A stretch of 64,000 nucleotides of DNA from an uncultured Lachnospiraceae bacterium. Its GTDB lineage: Bacteria; Bacillota; Clostridia; Lachnospirales; Lachnospiraceae. Shown here in pieces: positions 55,985 through 64,000 of this stretch. The first letter of the stretch is position 1. Each line of letters begins with the position of its first letter. The stretch covers positions 186,001 through 250,000 of the forward strand of contig CANQNN010000002.1 of NCBI GenBank assembly GCA_947625205.1. The letters are read 5' to 3'. The notes beneath the pieces were generated by a model, which worked only from the letters and a program-made list of their open reading frames with translations, was not told the origin of the DNA and did no database searches. A program made the position numbers and the translations under genes.

Positions 55985-57685
55985 TTATGCCTCTTTCTTC
56001 TTAGACTGTGCTGCGAAGGTCTGAATACCCTCGATTACAAGGATAACAGCCAGAACGACCATAGCGGCTGCAAAGAGCATCTGGAACCAGTCGCCCCATA
56101 CTGCCGCCCCGCCTGCAACAACTTTGATCTTTGCGATCACGGTCATTACCAGGCTGGTGATTGTTGCAACAAGCATAAATGCCATAGGGATGTAGAACAT
56201 CTTATTGTTCTTGCCCGCATTGCCGAGCCATGCGCAGACTGCCATCAGCGCAATACCTGCAAGGAGCTGGTTAGCAGCACCGAACAGGCCCCAGATCTGG
56301 CTCAGGCTCAGTCCGCCGAGTATACAGCCGATCACTACCATAAGCAATGTACCCGTCAGAGGATAAGCAAGCACTTTGCGGATACCCTTCGCATCTTTGT
56401 AGGTTGCCTCATCCTTCTTTAAGAACAGCTCGGAGAACATGAAACGGCTCAGACGGGTACCCGTATCCAGACTGGTCAGTGCAAATACGGAAACAGCCAG
56501 TGTCAGCAGCGCATAAATGGTGTTATAAATGGTAGATGTAGATGTACCAAACATGGTTGCGATACCTGCCGCAAACGCTGCCGCCGGAGAACCGAATTCA
56601 CCGCCGGTATATGCCTTATATACCATACCTACCGCGATCAGGGAGATGATACCCAGCGCAGACTCGATCAGCATGGAGCCGTAACCGATGGGCTTTGCAT
56701 CTTTCTCGTTGGCAAGCTGTTTGGATGATGTACCGGTGGAGATCAGGCTGTGGAAACCGGAGCATGCGCCGCAGGCAACCGTGATAAACAGTGCCGGGAA
56801 CAGTGTACCGATGCTGGTCTTCCATCCTGTAAATACAGGAATTTCAAAGGTTGCTGTTCCGGTAAACGCGGAAGCGAAAATACCGATCAGGGCAACCCCC
56901 ATCATTGCATAAAGAAGAAAACTGGATAAGTAGTCACGAGGCTGCAGCAGGATCCATACCGGAACCAGTGAAGCGATCGTGATATAGGCGCCGATCGTAA
57001 CGATCCATGCGGTACGGCTCATGGCAAAACCAAAGTTTAAGCCGAGCACGATCATAAGAACGATACAAACAATGCCGCCGATGCTGGCAGGAAGCGTCTT
57101 GACGCCCAGACGGTTAGTAACCAGGCCGTAAATAATAGCCAGGACGATAAATAACAGGGAAATAATAGCCGTTGTCTCGTTTCCTGTAGGCCCGTTTGTG
57201 AAGCCGAACGGATTCGTGGAAGCGAATGTCCCGGCCACTACGTTTACAAAGGATGCGATAACCAGGATCAGCACCAGAAGCGCAAAGATAATGAAAAGCT
57301 TCTTCGCTCTCTCGCCCATAGAATCCTTGATGATCTCACCTACGGATTTACCGCCGTGACGGATCGAAGCAAACAGGGAACCGAAGTCCTGCAAGCCGCC
57401 GAAGAAAATACCTCCGATCACACACCATAAAAATACAGGAAGCCATCCGAATACGGATGCCTGGATAGGTCCGTTGATAGGACCCGCACCTGCGATGGAT
57501 GAAAAATGATGTCCCATCAGCACAGCCGGTTTAGCGGCCACATAATCGACACCGTCCTCCATCTCGATTGCAGGCGTTTTTCTGTCAGGGTCAATGCCCC
57601 ACTGCTTTGCAAGCCATGAGCCGTAGAATACATAACCCAGCACAAGCAAAACGATTGCTGCTACGATAATCAGAATCGCAGTCAT
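55985..57685 (-). CDS. cstA: Carbon starvation protein CstA-family transporter
   Basis: 566 residues with about 14-16 membrane segments, shorter than E. coli CstA (701). Family blocks: HHFSSIAGAGPINGPIQA, FFGGLQDFGSLFASIRHGGKS, ACGACSGFHSLISTGTSSKQLANE and SLDTGTRLSRFMF. CstA proteins import peptides or pyruvate when carbon is scarce. GAGAGAGGTG is the ribosome site. A GAGGT-AACCGT / ACGGTT-ACCTC hairpin (57745-57773) precedes it, overlapping the end of the upstream gene. Confidence 0.93.
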   Translation of the reverse strand: MTAILIIVAAIVLLVLGYVFYGSWLAKQWGIDPDRKTPAIEMEDGVDYVAAKPAVLMGHHFSSIAGAGPINGPIQASVFGWLPVFLWCVIGGIFFGGLQDFGSLFASIRHGGKSVGEIIKDSMGERAKKLFIIFALLVLILVIASFVNVVAGTFASTNPFGFTNGPTGNETTAIISLLFIVLAIIYGLVTNRLGVKTLPASIGGIVCIVLMIVLGLNFGFAMSRTAWIVTIGAYITIASLVPVWILLQPRDYLSSFLLYAMMGVALIGIFASAFTGTATFEIPVFTGWKTSIGTLFPALFITVACGACSGFHSLISTGTSSKQLANEKDAKPIGYGSMLIESALGIISLIAVGMVYKAYTGGEFGSPAAAFAAGIATMFGTSTSTIYNTIYALLTLAVSVFALTSLDTGTRLSRFMFSELFLKKDEATYKDAKGIRKVLAYPLTGTLLMVVIGCILGGLSLSQIWGLFGAANQLLAGIALMAVCAWLGNAGKNNKMFYIPMAFMLVATITSLVMTVIAKIKVVAGGAAVWGDWFQMLFAAAMVVLAVILVIEGIQTFAAQSKKKEA

Positions 57686-57766
57686 AGTTAAACACCTCTC
57701 TCTTCTCTCTTTTTATTGCTTGAAGAACCGTTCAAGGTTCCTGCGAGGTCAACCGTCTGACGGTTT

Positions 57767-58261
57767 TCACCTCATTATATTGCGAAAGAGCTTCTTAAGG
57801 CTTTTTCCCCGCCTGTTACAGATAAATTGCCCTGTAGAAGTCTCCAATGCAACCAAAGAATAATGGCTCCACCCCTGTAATGTGAAACGGTAGCTCTTAT
57901 ATCTTTTCGCCTTCTTAATATAGTCGGCGGCATCCTGTGTAATATGCTTAGCCAGTATGATCAGCACGATGTCCGTACTGCGGTGATTGGAATGCGGCGC
58001 TACCCTCGATAATCCCTCGTTCCATGCCCTGTCGTCCAGCTCCTGCACCTGCGCAGCCCCGATGCTGTCCGCTGTCGCAAAAAAAACATATTCATGAGCG
58101 TCGGCCTCGGATAACGTGGCCCGTTTAGTGAGAAAATACTGCTCGTCATGGGTATGGAATACAGCCTCCGCCGCAAACGGCTCCGCGACATCCACGGTTG
58201 TGATGTTATAATAGCGTTTGTAGGATTTTAACAGTGCCTGAAGCGCTTCATCGACAGTCAT
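57767..58261 (-). CDS. Unknown protein (first of a coupled pair)
   Basis: 164 residues. A small alpha/beta protein: DEALQALLKSYKRYYNI, AEAVFHTHDEQYFLTKRATLSEADAHEYVFFA, STDIVLIILAKHITQDAADYIKKAKRYKSYRFTLQGWSHYSLVALET and a basic C-terminus. No enzyme motif or membrane segment. The pattern suggests a soluble PD-(D/E)XK-free alpha/beta fold, but no family was recognised. It overlaps the next gene upstream by four bases (ATGA). Confidence 0.68.
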   Translation of the reverse strand: MTVDEALQALLKSYKRYYNITTVDVAEPFAAEAVFHTHDEQYFLTKRATLSEADAHEYVFFATADSIGAAQVQELDDRAWNEGLSRVAPHSNHRSTDIVLIILAKHITQDAADYIKKAKRYKSYRFTLQGWSHYSLVALETSTGQFICNRRGKSLKKLFRNIMR

Positions 58262-58674
58262 TCGGTATTATCCTCCTCCGCCGCTCCCTCTTCCCCGGAG
58301 CCGTCCGGTTCTTTATCCGGCATACCCACTATAGCGTCGGGCGCAAGCACAAGCATACGTTCCATCAGTACTTTTGCCGCATGGGAACCCGGCAGCTGTA
58401 TCTGCGCCAGCTCTTTGTCCGCATCGCAGATCACAAGATGCTCTATCGCGAAATCGCCCCTGCCGCAGCACAGTTTGGCCGGGACAAGCATGACACGGCG
58501 AAAATAACGGTAAATATCAGTATAAGGTATGTAATAAACCCTGTGTGCAGAACGGAAATAGAACTGCTCGAAGCCAAGACGGATCTTGCCAATTTCCTGT
58601 GCATTCCTGTATTCCGTACGAAGCGCATCTTCTGTTTTACTGCTGTCTGATTTCGTCAAAGCATAAAATTTCAT
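58258..58674 (-). CDS. Unknown protein (second of a coupled pair)
   Basis: About 138 residues from ATG 58674, which has GGGAG 6 bases upstream. MKFYALTKSDSS, KIRLGFEQFYFRSAHRVYYIPYTDIYRYFRRVML and FAIEHLVICDADKELAQIQLPGSHAAKVLMERM suggest a small PH-like or beta-rich fold, followed by an acidic tail. No known domain. Transcribed before and translationally coupled to the 57767 gene, so the two probably work together. Confidence 0.66.
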   Translation of the reverse strand: MKFYALTKSDSSKTEDALRTEYRNAQEIGKIRLGFEQFYFRSAHRVYYIPYTDIYRYFRRVMLVPAKLCCGRGDFAIEHLVICDADKELAQIQLPGSHAAKVLMERMLVLAPDAIVGMPDKEPDGSGEEGAAEEDNTE

Positions 58675-58712
58675 GATCGCTCCCAAATCTATGCATATAT
58701 ATTAATTTAACA

Positions 58713-58740
58713 AAATAAAACACACGGTGAGCCCGTGTGT
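58713..58740 (-). terminator. Terminator of the rluD operon
   Basis: Minus strand: perfect 8-bp stem ACACACGG / CCGTGTGT, 5-base loop, then TTTTATTTTG. About 130 bases after rluD; the A+T-rich gap between shows nothing else. Confidence 0.75.
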
Positions 58741-58872
58741 TCGCGCTCGCCTTTGAGCACCTATAATTTTTATAAAACATATAATATCATAAAACCGCAT
58801 TTTTTACAACACATAGGAGAAAAAACATTTTTTATGGCAGATTATATACCTGTTTGTATTCTGAAAAAAAAA

Positions 58873-59793
58873 TTATCGTTGCATAATATGCAACAGATGT
58901 TCAAAATATTCAGGTAACGGCGCTGTAACTTCTATATACTCTCCCGTTGAGGGATGAACGAATCCGGCGACCATCGCATGAAGCGTCTGTCCCTGAAGCT
59001 TATAAGGCGATTTGCGTCTGCAATATACTTCGTCGCCCAGAACCGGATATCCGATGCTCGCCATATGAACGCGGATCTGATGGGTTCGCCCGGTTTCAAG
59101 CCGGCATTCAATATACGTATACTCTTTAAACCGCTCCAGCACCGTATAGTGCGTAACGGCGTCGCGTCCTCCGGCTACGCCTGCGGCCATTTTTTTCCTG
59201 TCCTTAGGATCCCTGCCGATAGTTGACTGTATAACGCCGGTATCCTGTGCCACCACACCGTGTACGATAGCACGGTATCTGCGCGTGATACTGTGTTCTT
59301 TGAGTTGCGCGGCGATGGCGTTGTGGGAATGATCGTTTTTACATATGATAAGTGCGCCGGTCGTGTCCCTGTCGATCCGGTGTACAATACCGGGGCGGAG
59401 ACTCCCGTTGATCCCTGATAGTTCATTCTTACAATGGTACATGACGGCGTTGACAAGCGTTCCGCTGTAATGTCCCGGAGCCGGATGCACGACCATTCCT
59501 TTTGGCTTATTCACAACAAGGACATCCTGATCCTCATACAGAATGTCAAGCGGAATGTCCTCCGCCTCTATAGAAGGCGCAACGGCCTCCGGAATGGAGA
59601 ATACGATCCCGTCATCTACCTTAAGGCGGTATCCGGCCTTCTGCGGCTTGTCGTTTACGAGCACAGCGTTGTCTCTAATGCACTTCTGAATATAGGATCT
59701 GGACAGACCGGGCAGCGCATCGGCTATCCATTTATCCAGCCGGCAGTCATCCTCACCCAGTCCGATCTGATAAATAAACTGTTCCATAATCAC
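58873..59793 (-). CDS. rluD: RluA-family 23S rRNA pseudouridine synthase (RluD-like)
   Basis: 306 residues. S4 domain (CRLDKWIADALPGLSRSYIQKCI) then catalytic core with HRIDRDTTGALIICKN (catalytic Asp) and RLETGRTHQIRVHMA. Position right after lspA matches Bacillus ylyB. Translation starts at GTG 59793 overlapping the lspA stop (GTGA), with GGGA 6 bases upstream; ATG 59787 is the alternative. Confidence 0.92.
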   Translation of the reverse strand: MIMEQFIYQIGLGEDDCRLDKWIADALPGLSRSYIQKCIRDNAVLVNDKPQKAGYRLKVDDGIVFSIPEAVAPSIEAEDIPLDILYEDQDVLVVNKPKGMVVHPAPGHYSGTLVNAVMYHCKNELSGINGSLRPGIVHRIDRDTTGALIICKNDHSHNAIAAQLKEHSITRRYRAIVHGVVAQDTGVIQSTIGRDPKDRKKMAAGVAGGRDAVTHYTVLERFKEYTYIECRLETGRTHQIRVHMASIGYPVLGDEVYCRRKSPYKLQGQTLHAMVAGFVHPSTGEYIEVTAPLPEYFEHLLHIMQR

Positions 59794-60317
59794 TTAAGTT
59801 CCCGGTAGCGTTTCTGTTTGAAGCTGATGAAATTCAGGTCGCTCTCTTTATATACAAACAAAAGCAGAATTACGAGTACCGCTGTTGAGATCGTCACATA
59901 CATATCTGCAATGTTAAAGATCGGGAAGTTTATCAGTACAAAATAAATAAAATCAACCACATAATTAAGACGGATACGGTCTATCATATTGCCTATCGCG
60001 CCCGCCGCGATCAGGCTAAGAAGCAGATGAAGTATTCTGTATTTTTTATGATCGGGCGTCTTAAAAAGAACATAACAGATCACACTCAGGATCACCACCG
60101 CGACAAATATAAAGAATACCTTCTGGTTCTGCAGCATGCCGAACGCCGCGCCTTTATTCTCAAGATAATTCAGTTCCAGAACGCCGTTTATGATGATGTA
60201 CGCAGGTTTGTCCTTCAGATGGACCACTGCAAGATATTTCGTATACTGGTCCAGCGCCACAAACGCACATATAAGAATAAAATCAAGCATCAGCCACAAC
60301 TTTCTTCTCAGTTTCAT
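59790..60317 (-). CDS. lspA: Lipoprotein signal peptidase (signal peptidase II)
   Basis: About 175 residues with four membrane segments. Catalytic Asp residues are in GNMIDRIRLNYVVDFI and FNIADMYV; LENKGAAFGML is also conserved. Cleaves prolipoproteins ahead of the lipid-modified Cys, which would include the lipoprotein at 168. ATG 60317 follows GGGGA; ATG 60329 is less likely. Confidence 0.95.
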   Translation of the reverse strand: MKLRRKLWLMLDFILICAFVALDQYTKYLAVVHLKDKPAYIIINGVLELNYLENKGAAFGMLQNQKVFFIFVAVVILSVICYVLFKTPDHKKYRILHLLLSLIAAGAIGNMIDRIRLNYVVDFIYFVLINFPIFNIADMYVTISTAVLVILLLFVYKESDLNFISFKQKRYRELK

Positions 60318-60356
60318 TTCAATCCCCATTCCGGAGCGCCTGTGTGAAAAATCCTA

Positions 60357-61466
60357 TCACGCTTTTGCATCCTCATCACTATAATAAATTTCATGAATCG
60401 CTTCCAATATTTCCGCATCCGTTACGGTCCTGTCAATAACTGCTTTTCCCACTTTTTTCAGTAGGATGAACTTGATCTGTCCGTTTTCCATCTTCTTGTC
60501 GGACCGGATAAACTGCAGGATCTCGTCCGGCTCGATCGAATCAATACTGATAGGAAGATTGAACGGGACAAACATATCCCTTACCTCGTAGTACTCATCC
60601 ATTGACAGCCAGTTATGCTTCCATGAGATATACGCCGCAGCGACCATGCCGAGCGCAATACATTCGCCGTGCAGCATCTCAAAATTCATATATTTCTCGA
60701 TCGCGTGACCGATCGTATGACCGAAATTTAAGAGCGCACGATCTCCCTGCTCTTTCGGATCCTTTTCCACCACCAGTTTTTTGACCGTACAGCTGCGGAT
60801 GACCATTTCGGTAAGGACTTCAATATTTCTGTCCTGGATCTCGTACATATTGTCGAGAAGCCATTCATAAAACATGGAATCTTTGATCAGTCCATGCTTC
60901 ATGACTTCCGCAAACCCGGCATAGAACTGTCTGTCATCCAGCTCCTTCAGCACGGAAATATTCATGTATACCAGTTTGGGCATATAAAAAGCCCCGACCA
61001 TATTTTTATAGCCGTCGAAATCCACACCCGTTTTGCCGCCGATACTGCTGTCCGACTGCGCGATCAGCGTGGTCGGGATCTGAATGAAATCAACGCCTCT
61101 CAAGTAGGTGGCGGCCGCATAACCGGTAATGTCGCCCACAACGCCGCCTCCCAGCGCGACAAGCAGGTCCTTGCGGTCATAATGGGCTTCGATCAGAGCT
61201 TTGTATATTTCTTTGACGGTATCGAGCGTTTTGCTGTCCTCTCCCGCCGGAAATGAATGAATAAGCACCTGTTTGCAATGTCCTGTCAGAAGTCCGCGTA
61301 TTGTATCGCCAAACAATTTCTCCGTATGGGAATCTGCTATGACAGCCACTTTTCTGTTCTCAATATCAAGTGTCTGCAACTCGTCTAAGAGCATGTCAAA
61401 GCTGTCCGTAAAAACAATATCATAACAGGGCTTCTTCTCATAATGGATCGTCAACCTCTCAGCCAT
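60357..61466 (-). CDS. aroB: 3-dehydroquinate synthase
   Basis: 369 residues. NAD-binding GGGVVGDITGYAAATYLRGVDFIQIPTTLIAQSDSSIGGKTGVD and zinc ligands in NFGHTIGHAIE and ...LHGECIALGM are diagnostic. Second step of the shikimate pathway. ATG 61466 has GGAGGAGA upstream. It lies between the sepF terminator and lspA, which is unusual since aroB is usually with other aro genes. Confidence 0.95.
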   Translation of the reverse strand: MAERLTIHYEKKPCYDIVFTDSFDMLLDELQTLDIENRKVAVIADSHTEKLFGDTIRGLLTGHCKQVLIHSFPAGEDSKTLDTVKEIYKALIEAHYDRKDLLVALGGGVVGDITGYAAATYLRGVDFIQIPTTLIAQSDSSIGGKTGVDFDGYKNMVGAFYMPKLVYMNISVLKELDDRQFYAGFAEVMKHGLIKDSMFYEWLLDNMYEIQDRNIEVLTEMVIRSCTVKKLVVEKDPKEQGDRALLNFGHTIGHAIEKYMNFEMLHGECIALGMVAAAYISWKHNWLSMDEYYEVRDMFVPFNLPISIDSIEPDEILQFIRSDKKMENGQIKFILLKKVGKAVIDRTVTDAEILEAIHEIYYSDEDAKA

Positions 61467-61501
61467 AGATCTCCTCCACAATATAGTATCCGAAAACATG
61501 C

Positions 61502-61535
61502 AAAAAACTTCCTGACAGCAGCGCCAGGAAGTTTT
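61502..61535 (-). terminator. Terminator after sepF
   Basis: Minus strand: perfect 11-bp stem AAAACTTCCTG / CAGGAAGTTTT, 10-base loop, then further T. Separates yggS-sepF from aroB-lspA-rluD. Confidence 0.85.
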
Positions 61536-61546
61536 CATTCACTGGA

Positions 61547-62038
61547 TCAGATTCCGTTGTTGATCGGCACATCAAAAGAGCCGGATAAAATTTCCTGAAA
61601 ATCACCGGAAATATCAACGCTCGCAGGCGTTATGATAAAGATATAATGGGATATCTTCTGCAGGTTGCCGGAGATCGCAAAACATGATCCTGATGTAAAA
61701 TCAATGATCCTTTGCGCAATATCCACATCCAGACCCTCCAGATTCAACACGACCGTTCTGTTGGCAAGAAGCGTCTCCGTGATCTCTCTTGCATCCTCTA
61801 CCGTAGTGGGCTTGATCACGCACACTTCCATTCCTGTCCCCGGCATTTTCTTCATCTGCCGCATGGGCGTCACTTTCGGAGCGGGTTTTCTGACCGGTTC
61901 ATCCGCAGCGCTGTCCTCCCTCGTAGCGCTTTGTTTCCTGGCCGGTTCCGGCTCATCGTCATAATAATCGTCATCATAGTAATCGTCTTCTTCCGGATTC
62001 AGCTTCATGGCATTCAGAAACTTGTCCATCACACTCAT
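61547..62038 (-). CDS. sepF: Cell division protein SepF
   Basis: About 163 residues. N-terminal amphipathic helix MSVMDKFLNAMKL, a linker with many Asp/Tyr and Pro/Lys residues (about 15-75), and the C-terminal SepF core (about 80-163: VCVIKPTTVEDAREITETLLANRTVVLNLEGLDVDIAQRIIDFTSGSCFAISGNL). Anchors FtsZ at the membrane. ATG 62038 is 8 bases after GGAGGG. Follows yggS, as in Bacillus. Confidence 0.95.
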   Translation of the reverse strand: MSVMDKFLNAMKLNPEEDDYYDDDYYDDEPEPARKQSATREDSAADEPVRKPAPKVTPMRQMKKMPGTGMEVCVIKPTTVEDAREITETLLANRTVVLNLEGLDVDIAQRIIDFTSGSCFAISGNLQKISHYIFIITPASVDISGDFQEILSGSFDVPINNGI

Positions 62039-62089
62039 CACATATACCCTCCGTCACTTTGAGTTGTTTCGTTCTATTACTTATGTTTA

Positions 62090-62785
62090 CTAAACAGATG
62101 TATATTGTCTTTCTCCAAATATACCTGTGCCGACACGGATGTATGTCGCACCCTCTTCTATTGCAGTCTGATAATCCCCTGTCATACCCATAGAAAGTTC
62201 TTCCATACAAACATTATCAATGTTTTTATGTATTATGTCAACATATATTTGCTTTAATTTTGCAAAATATAGTCTGTTTTCCTCCGGATCATCTACATAT
62301 GGTGCTATTGTCATCAAACCTTTAACGACAATATTCGGCAATTTTGCTATTTCTTCCACAAGAGATACCGCTTCGTCCGGGCTTGTGCCAAACTTGCTTT
62401 CCTCCCCGGCAACGTTTACCTCTGCAAGAACGGACACGGTCACGTTTTTCTTCACGGCCTCTCGGCTGATTTCTTCCGCAAGGCGCACAGAATCTACGCT
62501 GTGTATCATATAGACCTTGTCAACGATATATTTGACCTTGTTGCGCTGCAGATGCCCGATCATATGCCAGCGTATGTCCTTTGGCATCTGCTCATATTTT
62601 TCCACAAGCTCCTGTACCTTGTTCTCTCCAAAATCCCGACATCCGCAATCGTATGCCTCCTGCAGCATAGATACCGGCTTGGTCTTGCTGACCGCGATCA
62701 GCCTTACATCTTCCGGATTTCTGCCGCTTATGTCACACGCTCTTTTCATACGCTCTTTGACGGTTTTGATATTATCTTGTATCAT
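62090..62785 (-). CDS. yggS: YggS/YlmE-family PLP-binding protein
   Basis: 231 residues. PLP Lys in LIAVSKTKPV, then FGENKVQELVEKY, WHMIGHLQRNKVKYIVDKV, MSMGMTGDYQTAIEEGATYIRVGTGIFGER. Involved in PLP homeostasis. ATG 62785 fits the normal family length; the longer upstream frame overlaps the HlyD-like gene. Precedes sepF. Confidence 0.94.
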   Translation of the reverse strand: MIQDNIKTVKERMKRACDISGRNPEDVRLIAVSKTKPVSMLQEAYDCGCRDFGENKVQELVEKYEQMPKDIRWHMIGHLQRNKVKYIVDKVYMIHSVDSVRLAEEISREAVKKNVTVSVLAEVNVAGEESKFGTSPDEAVSLVEEIAKLPNIVVKGLMTIAPYVDDPEENRLYFAKLKQIYVDIIHKNIDNVCMEELSMGMTGDYQTAIEEGATYIRVGTGIFGERQYTSV

Positions 62786-62864
62786 ACTGTTTCGTGCACC
62801 CTGCTTTCCGCTGCTTTGCTCTTTGACCCGAATGCCGGGCATTCCTCCCGGCGTCCGCCGCAAC

Positions 62865-64000
62865 TTATTCATAAATAAACTGGTTGTCATTGACGGTAGT
62901 GGCGTCCAGCACAATATAATCATAAACGTTCAATCCATACGCGGTGTTGGATTCCACAATGGAATACTCGTCGTTTTGATACAGGACGGTCACCTGCTTA
63001 AAATCGGCGTATCCTTTATTGATATTGTACACCCCGGTCAGCGACCCGGTCTTGCTGATAGCGTATTTTTCCGTTGAATCAGGTTTCACAATATAATTGC
63101 CGGGCTGAAGCACGGAATCATCCAGATAGTACTCCGTGTCCGTGGCATCGTAGATCGTTGTCGCAACAAACTGCGTAGTAATATTGCCTTCCTCGTCAAG
63201 CGTCTCCAACAGAACGCCGTCATTGGCTCCGTCGCCGCCTTTTGTCAGATAGGCTCTGGGCACGATAAAGAATTCTTTCTCCACAATAGCGGAATTGGGT
63301 ATCTTGAGTCCTTTCTCGTCCTCCAGAAGCAGTTCGATATCAATAAAGCGGTCCGTACAAAACGTAATCATGGAATTGGTGAAGGTCAGCGACACAAAAA
63401 CATCGCCGCCCCCGTTCGTATAGGAAGACACTTCGCCCCATGAAGTATACTGGTTTTTCAAAAATCTTACTTCCACATACTCTTTTTCAAGAAGCTCCTG
63501 CGCAAGCGCTTCGTCAACCTGTATGACGATAGACCAGTCTTCGTCCATTGAAAGCTTATAGACGGGGTCGCCGCTCGCGACCAGCTCATTGTTGGTAAAG
63601 TGCGTCTTCTCATAGTTTTTCTGGTCAAATAGCTCTTCGGTCATATCCTCAAGCTTAAGATCCTCATACCCGTCGACATAAAAAGTAACAATACCGCTCT
63701 TAGGCGAATTGCGGTAGTTGATAAACGTTGATTCCGAAGCGCTGTTGAGCGCGTTGGCATTGGCAAGAATATTATAATTGGAAAGCTGTAACGCGGTTCC
63801 CTCCACACTGTATTTGAAATTGTATACGTCCGCAAAATGCGTCTTGTCAAAATCGTTCACAAAGGATGTGATCTCTGTTTTCAGTTCGTTCAGGTCCGCA
63901 TCCGACAGTGTATTTTCTCCGCTTTCGCTTGTGTTTACATAGTCGGCCAGACGTCCGGTCTCGTCTACGGTATAGACAAGATCCCCTGCGGCGACTTTCT
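62865..64000 (-). CDS. HlyD-family membrane-fusion-like protein, C-terminal part
   Basis: The minus-strand frame is open to the right edge, so the N-terminus is outside the window; 378 residues are visible. Biotinyl-lipoyl-like strands occur at both ends (VAAGDLVYTVDETG, ELVASGDPVYKLS), followed by beta-barrel-like segments (VEVRFLKNQYTSWGEVSSYTNGGGDVFVSLTF) and the fold-back element GLKIPNSAIVEKEFFIVP. This is the HlyD/efflux adaptor pattern used in Gram-positives for secretion or envelope roles. It lies directly upstream of yggS and sepF, which suggests an envelope or division role; that is inference. Confidence 0.75.
   Translation of the reverse strand, partial: KVAAGDLVYTVDETGRLADYVNTSESGENTLSDADLNELKTEITSFVNDFDKTHFADVYNFKYSVEGTALQLSNYNILANANALNSASESTFINYRNSPKSGIVTFYVDGYEDLKLEDMTEELFDQKNYEKTHFTNNELVASGDPVYKLSMDEDWSIVIQVDEALAQELLEKEYVEVRFLKNQYTSWGEVSSYTNGGGDVFVSLTFTNSMITFCTDRFIDIELLLEDEKGLKIPNSAIVEKEFFIVPRAYLTKGGDGANDGVLLETLDEEGNITTQFVATTIYDATDTEYYLDDSVLQPGNYIVKPDSTEKYAISKTGSLTGVYNINKGYADFKQVTVLYQNDEYSIVESNTAYGLNVYDYIVLDATTVNDNQFIYE

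Overview
The window looks like a core chromosomal segment of a Gram-positive anaerobe of the Clostridia, most likely a Lachnospiraceae member. Pointers are RecU, SepF, a YneA-like SOS division suppressor divergent from LexA, a short HisG with HisZ, the Prp protease beside an L27 with a cleavable N-terminal extension, SigA-type promoters with 17-base spacers, and several families of unknown function. No rRNA, tRNA or CRISPR array was seen. Most genes are ordinary housekeeping genes in tight operons with ATGA, GTGA or TAATG overlaps.

Layout. 1-820: end of a heavy-metal-associated (HMA) domain protein and a lipoprotein. 817-10138: methionine synthase, then branched-chain amino acid synthesis (ilvB, two ACT-domain small subunits, ilvC; tandem terminators; a new promoter; leuC, leuD and an unknown gene). 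10133-14454: a membrane diguanylate cyclase, an unknown protein with a possible nuclease-like core, and an orphan hybrid histidine kinase. 14539-23069: topoisomerase IV (parE, parC), rsmD, coaD, a coiled-coil protein, a cell-wall amidase and a YlbJ-like protein. 23166-29490: pseudouridine synthases, a HAD phosphatase, a YgiQ radical SAM enzyme, an SDR and recU. 29621-35495: a histidine operon hisZ-hisG-SIMPL-hisD-hisB-(HisF/A-like)-hisIE behind a strong promoter, closed by a clear terminator.

36064-44905: the conserved cluster of a B12-binding radical SAM protein, its DUF2344 partner, RNase G, a Nudix enzyme, rplU (with leader), prp, rpmA, obgE, yhbY, nadD, yqeK and rsfS, which links ribosome assembly to NAD synthesis. 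45004-50488: DUF378, the lexA/yneA SOS divergon with a dense set of LexA boxes, a tyrosine recombinase coupled to a TtcA-like tRNA thiolase, a PerM-type transporter and dtd. 50489-55896: the least conserved stretch, with a repeat-rich gap, a GT-C-like membrane protein, a cytidylate-kinase-like protein, an Rpn-family nuclease, a decayed HAD hydrolase gene and an A+T-rich M1-like metallopeptidase. 55985-64000: CstA transporter, two coupled unknown genes, and a minus-strand cluster (HlyD-like, yggS, sepF, aroB, lspA, rluD) resembling the division/ylm region of Bacillus.

The main points for follow-up are a catalytically dead HisF/HisA-like barrel fused to HisIE, two inverted repeats lying on the ilvN/ilvC promoters, a LexA box filling the spacer of a consensus promoter, the HAD pseudogene, the atypical M1-like peptidase, and an unknown gene placed directly after leuD. 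No complete undescribed system could be shown from sequence alone.
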